A stretch of 64,000 bases of DNA from Halotalea alkalilenta (GTDB lineage Bacteria; Pseudomonadota; Gammaproteobacteria; Pseudomonadales; Halomonadaceae). The notes beneath the pieces were generated by a model. That model was not told the origin of the DNA, made no database searches, and saw only the letters and a list, made by a program, of their open reading frames with translations. How positions within the stretch are numbered: position 1 is the stretch's first letter; every line of letters starts with the position of its first letter. The stretch is taken from the NCBI RefSeq assembly GCF_001648175.1, contig NZ_CP015243.1:868001-932000 (forward strand), written 5' to 3'. The position numbers were made by a program, and so were the translations under genes. This document shows, piece by piece, positions 1-8,121 of the stretch.

Positions 1-277
1 TGCTCTTGCGCACCGCTAGCGGCATACGCCGCGAAAGCGTCGAGGTACTTGAACCATCTCGACATCCGAGGCGACGCTCGCTCGAGCTGCCGGTCAGGAC
101 CTGGTGATCGATGCCTCCCGCGTCGACATCCGGGAAGGGCCACGGTGGTTTGGGAAGGGCGTTAGGTCGCGTACTCGAGCCTCATAGGCTTAGTGATCCG
201 CTGGTCGCTCATGTGGGTGGTGATTTGATATATTCCGCCATATGACCCATCATGATCCTCATAAAGGAGGATCAGCC
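1..277. other. Left edge of window, no recognised gene
   Basis: No gene could be recognised in this stretch. Short open frames run in from the left edge and stop within about 110 to 170 bases, and none gives a familiar protein. The last 60 bases are richer in A and T and contain a TATATT hexamer near 228 that could be the -10 element of the following toxin-antitoxin operon, but no matching -35 was found. A strong ribosome binding site, AAGGAGG, lies at 264-270. Confidence 0.4.
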
Positions 278-679
278 ATGTCCCTACAACACCAGACACC
301 CCATGAGCGCCAGGATATGGCGGCTGCGGCCATGCGTACCTACCCCAACATCTCCAAGGCATGGGGCCTCAAGGAGCATGAAGCCGCCACGCTCTTGGGC
401 GTGCCGGATTCCACCTATCGCCGCTGGAAACAGCAGCCGGATCGTGCACAGCTGGACGTGAACCACCTGGAGCGGATGTCATTGATCCTGGGCATCTACA
501 AGGCACTCCATATCCTGTTACCCAACGCTCAGGCGGCGGACAGCTGGTTGAAACGGGCCAATCAGAATCCGCTGTTCGCGGGGCACACTCCTATCGAGCG
601 GATGCTCAACGGGCAAGTATCCGACCTATATGTGGTACGCCGGCATCTGGATGCGGCCCGCGGTGGGGGCGTTGCATGA
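278..679 (+). CDS. Xre/MbcA/ParS-type antitoxin (DUF2384)
   Basis: This 133-residue protein is the likely antitoxin of a type II toxin-antitoxin pair. The N-terminal half (about residues 15-60) looks like an Xre-type helix-turn-helix, with the stretch EAATLLGVPDSTYRRW matching the recognition-helix region of this family. The C-terminal half has the usual antitoxin-domain features, including a hydrophobic helix and the NPLFAGHTPIERM motif typical of MbcA/ParS/Xre antitoxins. The start was placed at 278 because AAGGAGG ends seven bases upstream; an in-frame ATG at 242 lacks such a site. The stop overlaps the start of the next gene by four bases (ATGA), the usual coupling for these pairs. Antitoxins of this family normally bind their toxin and repress their own promoter. 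Confidence 0.88.
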   Translation: MSLQHQTPHERQDMAAAAMRTYPNISKAWGLKEHEAATLLGVPDSTYRRWKQQPDRAQLDVNHLERMSLILGIYKALHILLPNAQAADSWLKRANQNPLFAGHTPIERMLNGQVSDLYVVRRHLDAARGGGVA

Positions 680-1356
680 GTTTTCCCGTGTCTTGTCTCG
701 CCTGGCATCCCTGCTATCGGATCATCCCCTCGCGCTTTCCACCCATCGATCTCTTCGAGGGGGTCAACGGCTCTCCCGATGACTGGGCGCTGCTCAACGA
801 ACTGGAGGGCGCGACCTCATCCCGCCTGCGGGAGGAAGCTGGTGCCATTCACCTGATCCGTGATGAAGATCGGCGTTACGGCCCGGGCTGGACGCCGGTG
901 ATGGCCGCTTTCTGCCACTTCCCGACGACCGGTTCACGTTTCACCGACGGCACGTTCGGTGCCTATTACTGCGCCTTGTCGGAAGTTACAGCCATCGCCG
1001 AGACCCGTTACCACGCCGAGCGCTTCATGCGGGAGTCTCACGAGCCCCCGATGATGCTGCAGCAGCGGGTTTATTTGTCGGACCTCGACGGCTTGTTCGT
1101 CGACTTGAGAAACAGCACCGCTGCAGGCGCCCTACTGGCCCCGGATGATTGGTCGGCAAGCCAAGCGTTCGGTCGGAAGACGTGGGACAGCCAGGCCGAT
1201 GGCATCGTCTATCCTAGCGTGCGCGATCCCGCCGGCGAATGTGCGGCGGTACTTCGTCCTCCCGTTCTGAGCGCCACTTGGCAGGGCCGGCATCTGGGCT
1301 ATGAATGGGATGGCAAGCGCATCAGTCATGTCTTCGAATTGAATCTGTTGAGTTGA
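676..1356 (+). CDS. RES-domain toxin (MbcT/ParT family)
   Basis: This 226-residue protein is the toxin partner of the upstream antitoxin. RES-domain toxins degrade or transfer from NAD+, which stops growth when the antitoxin is lost. The family is named after conserved Arg, Glu and Ser residues. Candidates here are the Arg in RIIPSRFPP near residue 15-20, the Glu in VTAIAETRYHAERF, and the Ser in YPSVRDPAGECAAV in the C-terminal third. Its length is near the upper end of the usual range. It overlaps the antitoxin gene by four bases and so is probably translationally coupled. It shows no frameshift and appears intact. Catalytic residues were assigned by eye, not by alignment. Confidence 0.85.
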   Translation: MSFPVSCLAWHPCYRIIPSRFPPIDLFEGVNGSPDDWALLNELEGATSSRLREEAGAIHLIRDEDRRYGPGWTPVMAAFCHFPTTGSRFTDGTFGAYYCALSEVTAIAETRYHAERFMRESHEPPMMLQQRVYLSDLDGLFVDLRNSTAAGALLAPDDWSASQAFGRKTWDSQADGIVYPSVRDPAGECAAVLRPPVLSATWQGRHLGYEWDGKRISHVFELNLLS

Positions 1357-1404
1357 TGCGAGTAATGGCGCAGGGCCAAAATCAGGGAAGTGCAACGATG
1401 GGAG

Positions 1405-1594
1405 CGGGGCGCTGGCGCAGAATCTGTCGTTGCCAATGCGCACGGCCTACGACGCCAAGCTGACCGGGGTCTATGCGCTGTTCATACCGACGCTGCTCTT
1501 GAATGGCCTGCCGGTCGGCGCGATGCTGGTGGGGCCTTGGTATGGCGAATCCTGCGTTTACACCTTGGCAGCCGCGCTTGAAAGGGCGAGTTGA
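1405..1594 (+). pseudogene. C-terminal remnant of an amidase gene
   Basis: One forward frame from about 1405 to a TGA at 1592-1594 translates into the tail of an amidase-signature-family enzyme. The segment contains LSLPMRTAYDA, then a hydrophobic stretch and GLPVGAMLVGPWYGES followed by LAAALE, which is the usual end of such amidases (GLPVG-x-QLVG). No start codon with a ribosome site and no upstream amidase domain with the Ser-Ser-Lys catalytic residues is present, so only about 60 codons are left. It lies directly behind the toxin gene, which suggests that the toxin-antitoxin module or a linked event replaced the rest of the gene. The identification rests on one motif. Confidence 0.6.
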
Positions 1595-1697
1595 AAGCTG
1601 GATGCGAGTGTTCGACACGCTGGCTGAGTGAATCGCCCAGGGTGTCTTAGGCACGCCCGGGCCTTCTACTTCGTAGCCGCCGCTTTCAGTCTCCTGT

Positions 1698-2033
1698 TCA
1701 TTCAACGACGACGATTTCTTCCACGATGACCCTTCCGACCGAAGAAAGATCGATGAAGTTGATATGGTCGGGATCAACTTTCGTTAGAAAATTTTCGCAG
1801 GAATAAAGCGTGTTCAAGTCTTGCAGATTGTCGAACCATGCCTCGACGACTGCATCATATGTGGGCTCTGGAAAATCCGGTGCGGAAACGGCGTAATTGA
1901 CCACGAATCGACGGATTTTCTTTGCTTCGGGAATAGCGAAAAGCAGAGGCGCGTGAACGTCGCGGCGGTAGTCCTTGAATTCCTGAAAGCCCATTCCCTG
2001 TCGGCGCTTGAAACCTAAAATGATCTTGATCAT
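1698..2033 (-). CDS. EthD-domain protein
   Basis: This 111-residue protein resembles the EthD family of small ferredoxin-like alpha/beta barrel dimers. Evidence is the beginning MIKIILGFKRRQGMGFQEF followed by a DYRRDVHAPLL segment and a C-terminal half with the pattern PTYDAVVEAWFDNLQDL. In EthD-like proteins these positions hold the conserved His and the aromatic residues of the dimer fold. A good AAGGAG site precedes the ATG at 2033 by about seven bases. No partner gene indicates a substrate; EthD proteins occur in ether-degradation and polyketide loci but most are of unknown role. It stands alone between the amidase remnant and the TonB receptor gene. The family call is good, the function unknown. 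Confidence 0.75.
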   Translation of the reverse strand: MIKIILGFKRRQGMGFQEFKDYRRDVHAPLLFAIPEAKKIRRFVVNYAVSAPDFPEPTYDAVVEAWFDNLQDLNTLYSCENFLTKVDPDHINFIDLSSVGRVIVEEIVVVE

Positions 2034-2147
2034 GGAGAACTCCTTGCCGGGCGAGCGATGTGCGTCAATGCGGATGAGGTGTGGTAATAGCAGCTCTTGG
2101 TGGGGCGAACTATGCTGAATCGTCCACGTTTTTTTTTGCGAAAGCCC

Positions 2148-2183
2148 AACGACGACGCCCGGCCGAAGCCGGGCGTCGTCGTT
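2148..2183 (-). terminator. Strong hairpin behind the TonB receptor gene
   Basis: A perfect 16-bp inverted repeat closes a CGAA/TTCG tetraloop, 11 bases beyond the receptor stop codon at 2194. Read on the minus strand the stem is followed by TGGGCTTTCG, so the U-tract is short. On the plus strand a run of nine T lies just in front of the stem. The position and stem strength indicate a transcription terminator for the receptor gene. Confidence 0.75.
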
Positions 2184-2193
2184 CCTGCGGGGT

Positions 2194-4374
2194 TTACCAG
2201 CGATACGCGACGCTGCCGATCACGCTGCGTGATTCACCGTAGTAGCACCAGTAGTTGCAGGCGCTGATGTAGTCTTCGTCGGTGAGGTTGTTGACGTTGA
2301 GCTGGAGGCGCCAGTTCTCGTCGACGTCGTAGCTGGCCATGGCGTCGACGAGCGTATAGGAGGGCACTTTGGGCGTGTCGTAGCGCGGGTCGTCGGTGCT
2401 GGTGCCGACGTAGCGTACGCCTGCGCCGAGCGAGAGGCCGGTGAGCGGGCCCTGGTTGAAGTCGTAGTCCAGCCAGGCGGAGGCGATGTGCCGTGGAATG
2501 ATCCCTGCGCGCTGGGTGCCCTGTCCGCCGGTCTCGTCGGTGGTCGCGTCGGTATAGGTGTAGCTGGCGGTGAGCGTCAGTCCTTCGGTGAGCTGTGCCT
2601 GGCCTTCGAGCTCGAGGCCGGTGGACTGCACTTCGCCGGCCTGGGTCTGGACGAAGGTGTCGGGGTTGGTGACTAGCGAGTTTCGTTGGGTCAGATCGAA
2701 CACCGCCGCCGAGAGGTAGCCGTCGAATCCAGGCGGTGTGTACTTGAGACCCGCTTCCCACTGCTCGCCTTCGAGCGGGCGATAGAGCCCGCCGGTGGCG
2801 GGGTCGTAGGTGGTCAGCACCTCGAACGATTCGGCGTAGCTCACATAGGGCGCCAGGCCGTTGTCGGCCAGATACATGACCCCGCCGGACCAAGAGGTGT
2901 TGTTGTCGGTGCGCTCGAGGGTTTCGCCGCTGGTGCGGTTGGCGTTCTCGGTCTTGACCCGGTCATAGCGCACGCTGCCGAGGAAGATCCACTTGTCGTC
3001 GATCTTCAGCCGGTGCTGGGCATAGGCACCGCCCTGGGTCTTGTCGATCTCGCGGTAGTCGATCTCGTTCGGATCGATCGGCTGGTAGCGGCCGTAGACC
3101 GGCGAGAACATGTCCAGCGGCTCGCCGAAACTGCCGGCGGCCGAGTTGAAGGAGTCGAATTCGTTGCCGCTGTACTCGTGGCGCTGCACGTCTAGGCCGA
3201 GCAGCAGGGTGTTGTCGAAGCGGCCGCTGCGCCAGTGGCCGACGAAGCGGTTGTCGAGCGCGTAGCTGTCGGTAGTGCCGTCGCGGTAGGTCAGGCCGCG
3301 CACTACGTTGCGATCATTGGTCGGATCGATGTAGTTGGCGTAGGTGGAGCGCAGGTCGAGATCCAGGCGGCTCCAGCGCAGGTTCTGGGTGTATGACCAA
3401 GTGTCGTTGAAGCGATGCTCGAGCTGGTAGCCCAGCGAAGTCTGGGTGTGCCGGTTGCGGTCATAGCCCGGCTCGCCGAGGTTGGTGCGCCGGTCGACCT
3501 TGCCATAGGGGGTATCGACGAGGGTGCCATACGGCATGAAGAAGCCGTTGGTCGGCACCGCATCGTCGTGCTTGATGCTGCCGAGCAGCGTCAGGGTGGT
3601 GTCCTCGGAGACGTCGATCTCGAGACTGGGCGCGAAGTAGTAGCGTTCGCTGTCGGTGCCGTTCAGCTCGCCATCGCGCTCCTTGTAAAGCCCGACCAGC
3701 CGGTAGCGCACGTCGCCGGCGCGGGTCAGCGGGCCTGAGCTGTCGATGCCGATCTGGCGATGGTCGCGGTTGCCCGCCTGCAGCTCGAAAAGCCCTTGGC
3801 GCTCGGCGGTGGGCCGCTTGCTGATCGCGTTGACCACCCCGCCAGGGTAGCCCTCGCCGTAGAGCATCGAGGCCGGTCCCTTGAGCACCTCCACGCGCTC
3901 GAGCCCGAACGGCTCCAGCGTCCAGGCGTAGTAGCCGTCCCTGTAGAGCCGGGTGTCGTCGAGATAGGTCGAGGCCTCGAAGCCGCGGACGAACAGCCAG
4001 TCGGCATCGTTGTCGTTGCCGTAGGGCGCTGAAAGCACGCCCGAGCGGTAGCGCAACGACTCGTCCAGCGACTGCACGTTGCGGGTGTCGAGCTCCTGGC
4101 GGTCGACGACCGAGGCCGATCGCGGTGTCTCGACCAGCGGCGCATTGATTCTCAGCGCGGTGCTGACCACTACCACCGGGTCCAGACGCTCTTGTGTCGT
4201 ATCGCTGCCGCCCGCGGCGGTGGATGCTGGCGTATCGCCGCTGGGTTGCTGTGCCCAAAGGGCGGGAGCGCTGGTCGAAAGCGTGCCGAAGACCGTGGCC
4301 GCGAATACGTATCGAAGCTGTGTCGAGGGCTTGCACTGCAAGCGCCCGATCCGGGGGGATGGTACGAAATTCAT
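2194..4374 (-). CDS. TonB-dependent siderophore receptor, ferrichrome type
   Basis: This 726-residue outer-membrane receptor imports a ferric siderophore using energy from TonB-ExbBD. The first 41 residues are a signal peptide ending ALWAQ. A short region with DPVVVVST follows, which fits a TonB box, then the plug domain (about 70-200) with LEPFGLERVEVLKGPASMLYG and GGVVNAISKRPT, and a long beta-barrel ending in an aromatic residue (VAYRW), as the BAM complex requires. The CNYWCYYGESRSV segment near the end has the paired cysteines seen in FhuA-like receptors, so a hydroxamate siderophore such as ferrichrome is the likeliest ligand. It stands alone with no cytoplasmic transporter genes nearby. 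A Fur-box-like site lies about 100 bases upstream, so iron repression is expected. Confidence 0.9.
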   Translation of the reverse strand: MNFVPSPRIGRLQCKPSTQLRYVFAATVFGTLSTSAPALWAQQPSGDTPASTAAGGSDTTQERLDPVVVVSTALRINAPLVETPRSASVVDRQELDTRNVQSLDESLRYRSGVLSAPYGNDNDADWLFVRGFEASTYLDDTRLYRDGYYAWTLEPFGLERVEVLKGPASMLYGEGYPGGVVNAISKRPTAERQGLFELQAGNRDHRQIGIDSSGPLTRAGDVRYRLVGLYKERDGELNGTDSERYYFAPSLEIDVSEDTTLTLLGSIKHDDAVPTNGFFMPYGTLVDTPYGKVDRRTNLGEPGYDRNRHTQTSLGYQLEHRFNDTWSYTQNLRWSRLDLDLRSTYANYIDPTNDRNVVRGLTYRDGTTDSYALDNRFVGHWRSGRFDNTLLLGLDVQRHEYSGNEFDSFNSAAGSFGEPLDMFSPVYGRYQPIDPNEIDYREIDKTQGGAYAQHRLKIDDKWIFLGSVRYDRVKTENANRTSGETLERTDNNTSWSGGVMYLADNGLAPYVSYAESFEVLTTYDPATGGLYRPLEGEQWEAGLKYTPPGFDGYLSAAVFDLTQRNSLVTNPDTFVQTQAGEVQSTGLELEGQAQLTEGLTLTASYTYTDATTDETGGQGTQRAGIIPRHIASAWLDYDFNQGPLTGLSLGAGVRYVGTSTDDPRYDTPKVPSYTLVDAMASYDVDENWRLQLNVNNLTDEDYISACNYWCYYGESRSVIGSVAYRW

Positions 4375-4696
4375 CAGTGGTTCCCTGCCTCAGGTGCTAT
4401 CCGTTGTTAGTCGTTGTCCGGCGGGGTGAGGCTGCTCCGATAGGCGAGCGTTCGCATCACTACGGCTACGTTAATGACAACGATTAGCGTAAGCAATTAG
4501 CCATCTCGGTTAAGCGCCGGCTATTCGCACGCCGGCGTCGCGGCTGGCGGGAGGCGCTGAGGTCCAGGGGAGGGGAGAAACGAGGAGCGATCGGGCGAGA
4601 CGGAGCTGATGCTTGCCTTCGGGCAGAGGGTCTACGTGCATGGTGTTCACGAGCCGTAGCCGCCCCCATTCACGGGCTTGCCGGGCGCGGGGCGGC
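4375..4696. other. Intergenic region between TonB receptor and mtnC
   Basis: This 322-bp stretch holds no gene. The left part is the promoter region of the receptor gene and contains a Fur-box-like site at 4470-4488. The right part lies behind mtnC; a 9-bp inverted repeat (AGCCGCCCC at 4658-4666, GGGGCGGCT at 4689-4697) could form a weak stop signal for mtnC, but it has no U-tract. Confidence 0.5.
4470..4488. promoter_or_regulatory. Fur-box-like site upstream of the TonB receptor
   Basis: The 19-mer GTTAATGACAACGATTAGC matches the classical Fur-box consensus GATAATGATAATCATTATC at 14 of 19 positions by hand count. It lies 96 bases before the receptor start codon, in a region otherwise without genes. 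The match and the iron-uptake gene behind it support Fur control. Confidence 0.6.
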
Positions 4697-5401
4697 TCAG
4701 TCGAAGCTGATCTGGTCGAAGCGCTCGACGCATGGGTGATCGCCCACGCGCATGCCCGGCTCGCGCACTAGTTGAACGGTGCGCAAGCCGGCTTCGCGTG
4801 CGGCATCGAGCTCTTCGACTACGTCGGAGAGAAACAGGATCTCGCCGCCGGGCGCGCCGATATCACGCTGGATCGCCCGATAGCTTTCGGCCTCGCGCTT
4901 GGGGCCGGTGGTGGTATCGAAGTAGCCCGAGAACAAACCGGTCAGATCGCCCGCCTCGCTGTGGCCGAACAGCAGCTTCTGGGCGTGGATCGAGCCGGAG
5001 GAGTAGACGTACAGCCCGATTCCCCGCCCATGCCAGGTGCGCAGGCGCTCGGCCGCATCCATATAGACGTGGCCCTTGAAGTCGCCTTCGAGATAGCCGC
5101 GTTCCCAGATCATCCCCTGCAGCGCCTTGAGCGGGGTCGACTTGCGGTCTTGGTCGATCCAGCCGCCGAGCAGCTCGCCAAGCCGTGCCACCGAGGCTTC
5201 GGGCTCGCCTGCCTCCAGCCGGGCGAGTTCGAGCTGCTCGGCCACCGCCGGCTGGGCGGCGTTGAGCTCGAGCCATGCGGCGAGGTGGCGCCGGGCATAG
5301 GGGAACAGCACCTGATGGACGAAGTGGATCGAGCCGGTGGTGCCTTCGATATCGGTGACGATCGCACGCGGCTCGAGCGCCAGGGGCTGGTCCGGACTCA
5401 T
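4697..5401 (-). CDS. mtnC: Enolase-phosphatase E1 (acireductone synthase) MtnC
   Basis: MtnC is a bifunctional enzyme of the methionine salvage pathway. It enolises 2,3-diketo-5-methylthiopentyl-1-phosphate and removes the phosphate to give the acireductone. The 234 residues show the haloacid-dehalogenase fold: VTDIEGTTGSIHFV near residue 15 replaces the usual DxDGT motif as in this family, the second motif is YVYSSGSIHAQKLLFG, and the third is EILFLSDVVEELDAA. The length is normal for the enzyme (about 230). The ATG overlaps the end of mtnD by four bases, so it is the third gene of the mtnB-mtnD-mtnC operon. The product is the substrate of MtnD. Confidence 0.96.
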   Translation of the reverse strand: MSPDQPLALEPRAIVTDIEGTTGSIHFVHQVLFPYARRHLAAWLELNAAQPAVAEQLELARLEAGEPEASVARLGELLGGWIDQDRKSTPLKALQGMIWERGYLEGDFKGHVYMDAAERLRTWHGRGIGLYVYSSGSIHAQKLLFGHSEAGDLTGLFSGYFDTTTGPKREAESYRAIQRDIGAPGGEILFLSDVVEELDAAREAGLRTVQLVREPGMRVGDHPCVERFDQISFD

Positions 5402-5949
5402 GCGCTGAGCTGCTCGAAACGGGGGAAGCCGGCGGCGATGTCGTCGCCGGTCATCTTCGCCACCCAGCCATCTTTCTCGATGAACAGCCTGATGCAGGTG
5501 AAGTCCGGGCTCGGGCCCATGTCGAACCAGTGGGCCACGCCGGTCGGCACCGACATCAGGTCGCCCTGGCTGCAGCCCACCGCGTAGACCCGGTTGTCGA
5601 GGTGCAGGTAGAAGATCCCTTCGCCGCGGACGAAGAAGCGCACTTCGTCTTCGCTGTGGCGGTGCTCGTCGAGGAACTTCTCTCGCAGCGCGTCCTTGTC
5701 GGGATGCTGCGGGGTCATGTGGATGATATCGGCGACCACGAAGCCGCCCTCTTGCTTGAGACGCGATACCTCTTGTTCGTAAGCGCCGAGGATCTCTGTC
5801 GCCTCCGCATCGGCGGGCAGTGCCTTGAGCGGCCAGCGCTCGAAGCGCACGCCGTGCGCTTCGAGCTCCTCGGCGATACGTTTGCCGTCCTCGGTGGAGA
5901 GCAGCGGCTGCTCGGCATTCTTCTCGTGATAGACGTGTAGAAAGCTCAT
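5398..5949 (-). CDS. mtnD: Acireductone dioxygenase MtnD
   Basis: MtnD oxidises the acireductone made by MtnC. The iron form gives the keto acid precursor of methionine and formate, while the nickel form gives a dead-end product and CO. The 183-residue cupin carries the metal-binding set in DEHRHSEDEVRFFVRG (two His and one Glu) and the later His in TGVAHWFDMG. It also has the expected beginning MSFLHVYHE. It lies between mtnB and mtnC, with a 96-bp gap from mtnB and a 4-bp overlap with mtnC. The metal in the site, and therefore the product, cannot be judged from the sequence. Confidence 0.96.
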   Translation of the reverse strand: MSFLHVYHEKNAEQPLLSTEDGKRIAEELEAHGVRFERWPLKALPADAEATEILGAYEQEVSRLKQEGGFVVADIIHMTPQHPDKDALREKFLDEHRHSEDEVRFFVRGEGIFYLHLDNRVYAVGCSQGDLMSVPTGVAHWFDMGPSPDFTCIRLFIEKDGWVAKMTGDDIAAGFPRFEQLSA

Positions 5950-6045
5950 GTCAGGCTCCTGGGTGAAGAGGTGTCGGCACAGCGACGTCGGTCAAGATGC
6001 ATTCGCAGAGTCATTCGCAACGTCGTCCGCAAAGACCGCGGCGAC

Positions 6046-6678
6046 TCAGCGGAACGACCAGCGCTTACGCTCGAGCTCGCAGTCGAAGAGAAAATCCAGC
6101 GCCTCGACCTGGCGCAGGCAGCTGGCCATGTCGGTGGCCCAGACATAGACCCCATGGCCGCGGATCAAGTAGGCGGGCGTGCCGGCGTAAGGCTCCCGCC
6201 CCAGTCGCGCTCGCGCCTGGTCGACCAGGAGGGGAATTTGCTGGGTATTGGCGAATACCGGGATCCGCACACGCGCCTCATGGGTCTCGACACCCTCGAG
6301 CGCCTTGAGCAGCTCGTAGCCTTCCAGCACCACCTCGTCATCCTCGATCGCAAGCGAGAGCAATGTCGCCGCGCGGGAGTGGGTATGCAGGATCGCACCG
6401 GCATTCGCGTGGTCGCGATAGAGCTGGCCGTGCAGCAGCGCCTCGGCCGAAGGCTTGAGCCGGCTGCCCACCGCGACGGCGTCGAAGTCCGTGACCATCA
6501 GGTCGGCGGGGGTGAGAAAGCCCTTGTGGCGACCCGAGACGGTCACCGCCATGTGGCGCTCGTCCAGGCGAATCGAAAAGTTGCCGCCGGTAGCGGGCAC
6601 CTTGCCCGCCGCATGCAGGATCCGACCCGCCTCGACCAGCGCCTGCTGGGCCTGGGCAAGGTGTTCGAGATCGATCAT
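6046..6678 (-). CDS. mtnB: Methylthioribulose-1-phosphate dehydratase MtnB
   Basis: MtnB dehydrates methylthioribulose-1-phosphate in methionine salvage, giving the diketo compound used by MtnC. The 210-residue protein is a class II aldolase/adducin-fold enzyme. It shows VPATGGNFSIRLDE near the N terminus, the zinc-binding pair in ILHTHSRAATLLS, and the third histidine in YLIRGHGVYVWA. The start was set at the Met of MIDLEHLAQ because family members begin there; the frame extends 22 codons further upstream without similarity. It is the first gene of the mtnBDC operon. The mtnA isomerase and the MTA phosphorylase or MTR kinase that feed it are not in the window. Confidence 0.95.
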   Translation of the reverse strand: MIDLEHLAQAQQALVEAGRILHAAGKVPATGGNFSIRLDERHMAVTVSGRHKGFLTPADLMVTDFDAVAVGSRLKPSAEALLHGQLYRDHANAGAILHTHSRAATLLSLAIEDDEVVLEGYELLKALEGVETHEARVRIPVFANTQQIPLLVDQARARLGREPYAGTPAYLIRGHGVYVWATDMASCLRQVEALDFLFDCELERKRWSFR

Positions 6679-6778
6679 CGATGACTCCGAAACGATGGCC
6701 CGGGAGAGGGAGGGGCCGCAATCCGGCAAGCGTACCCAAGGCATGCGGGCGACGCCAGCGCAGGGGCCGATCGAATCG

Positions 6779-7981
6779 TTATGAGGTTATCCCACGGCGA
6801 CGGCGTGCCAGCGCCAGCCACAGCGCGCCGATCACCAGCCCCCAGAAGGCGCTGCCGATCCCGAACAGCTCGAGGCTCGAGGCGGTGACCAGGAACACCA
6901 CCAGCGCCGCCTCGCGGTGCGCCGGCGCGCCGAGAGCATCGGCGAGGCTGGAGCCGAGGGTGCCGAGCAGGGCGATGCCGGCGATCGCCATCACCAGCGC
7001 CTGAGGGAAGGCTGCGAAGAGGCCGACGATCATCGCGCCGCAGAGCCCGGCGAGCAGGTAGACCAGGCCTGCGCAGACCGCGGCCATGTAGCGCCGGCGA
7101 GGGTCTTCGTGGGCCTCGGGGCCGGCGCAGATCGCCGCGGTGATCGCCGCCAGATTGAGCGCGAAGACGCCGAACGGAGCGAGCAGCAGCGTCATCGCTC
7201 CGCTGGCCGAGATCAATGGCGAAACCGGGGTGGTATAGCCGTGCTGGCGCAGTACCGCGGTGCCTGGCAGGTTCTGCGAGACCATGGTGACCACGAACAG
7301 CGGCACGCCGATGCCGAGCAGGGCGGCGAATTCGAAGCGTGGCCAGACCGGAGAAGGCCAAGCGAACGACGCCTGCATATGCTCGAAGTGCAAAGAGCCC
7401 TCGAGGCTTGCGACCGCGATGCCGATGACCAGCGCGGCGAGCACCGCATAGCGCGGCGCCATCCGCTTGGCCAGCAGATAGGCGAGCAGCATCGCCGTCA
7501 CCAGCGTCGGCGCCAGCGAGAGCGAGGTGAAGAGCTCGAGACCGAAGCGTACCAGTACGCCCGCGAGCATCGCCGCAGCCAGCGCGCGCGGAATCCGCTC
7601 GACCACCCGAGCGAACAGCCCGGTGACGCCGCAGATAAGGATCAGTAGCGCCGAGAACAAAAACGCCCCGGTGGCCGCCGCAAGGGTGGAGCCCGCGGGT
7701 AGGGTCGCGATCAGCGCGGCTCCCGGCGTCGACCAGGCGAACAGCAGCGGTGCGCGGTAGCGCAGCGAGAGCGCAAGGCACAGCGCGCCGGTGCCGAGGC
7801 CGAGGGCGATCAGCCATGACTGCGCCTGGGCGGGTGTCGCCCCCAGTGCGGCGGCGGCCTGGAGGATGATCGCCGCCGAACTGGTATAGCCGACCAGCAC
7901 GGCGACCAGGCCTGCGATCATGGCGCTGAGCGAAAGATCCGCCAAGCGCGGGCGCGCGGCGGTGGAATCGGCGGTGGACAT
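6779..7981 (-). CDS. BenE-family benzoate/H+ symporter
   Basis: This 400-residue, very hydrophobic inner-membrane protein belongs to the BenE family of proton-coupled aromatic acid importers. Signs are the N-terminal MIAGLVAVLVGYTSSAAI, then the repeated Gly- and Ala-rich membrane segments (about 12), and NLPGTAVLRQHGY and FGVFALNLAAITAAICAGPEAHEDP, which are typical of BenE proteins. The start was placed at the Met of MSTADSTAARP; the frame upstream runs through repeated operator sequence. It is transcribed away from an Xre-cupin regulator with three identical-type operators between them, so that regulator probably controls it. No benzoate catabolic genes are nearby, so the real substrate is open. 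Confidence 0.88.
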   Translation of the reverse strand: MSTADSTAARPRLADLSLSAMIAGLVAVLVGYTSSAAIILQAAAALGATPAQAQSWLIALGLGTGALCLALSLRYRAPLLFAWSTPGAALIATLPAGSTLAAATGAFLFSALLILICGVTGLFARVVERIPRALAAAMLAGVLVRFGLELFTSLSLAPTLVTAMLLAYLLAKRMAPRYAVLAALVIGIAVASLEGSLHFEHMQASFAWPSPVWPRFEFAALLGIGVPLFVVTMVSQNLPGTAVLRQHGYTTPVSPLISASGAMTLLLAPFGVFALNLAAITAAICAGPEAHEDPRRRYMAAVCAGLVYLLAGLCGAMIVGLFAAFPQALVMAIAGIALLGTLGSSLADALGAPAHREAALVVFLVTASSLELFGIGSAFWGLVIGALWLALARRRRGITS

Positions 7982-8002
7982 CGTAAACTCCGGAAGCAGT
8001 TC

Positions 8003-8079
8003 GTGCGTTATCACGCACGCCGGGGCTATCCTAGTGGCGTGCGTGATAACGCACAACAGTTTCGTGCGCTATGACGCAC
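8003..8079. promoter_or_regulatory. Three palindromic operator sites between benE-like gene and Xre-cupin gene
   Basis: Three 16-bp dyads lie in the divergent promoter region. Site 1 is GTGCGTTATCACGCAC at 8003-8018, site 2 is its exact reverse complement at 8039-8054, and site 3 is GTGCGCTATGACGCAC at 8064-8079. All have the form GTGCG-N6-CGCAC. The centres are 36 and 25 bases apart. Their repetition between a transporter and a DNA-binding regulator indicates autoregulated control of both genes. The binding protein is inferred. Confidence 0.75.
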
Positions 8080-8121
8080 AAAATGGTCGAATGCCCTGCG
8101 GCCAGACGAGGAGCAGCGCGA

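Noticed and set aside
1382..1777. 131-codon minus-strand frame over the amidase remnant
   Set aside because: It has no recognisable features and overlaps both the amidase-like frame and the EthD-domain gene.
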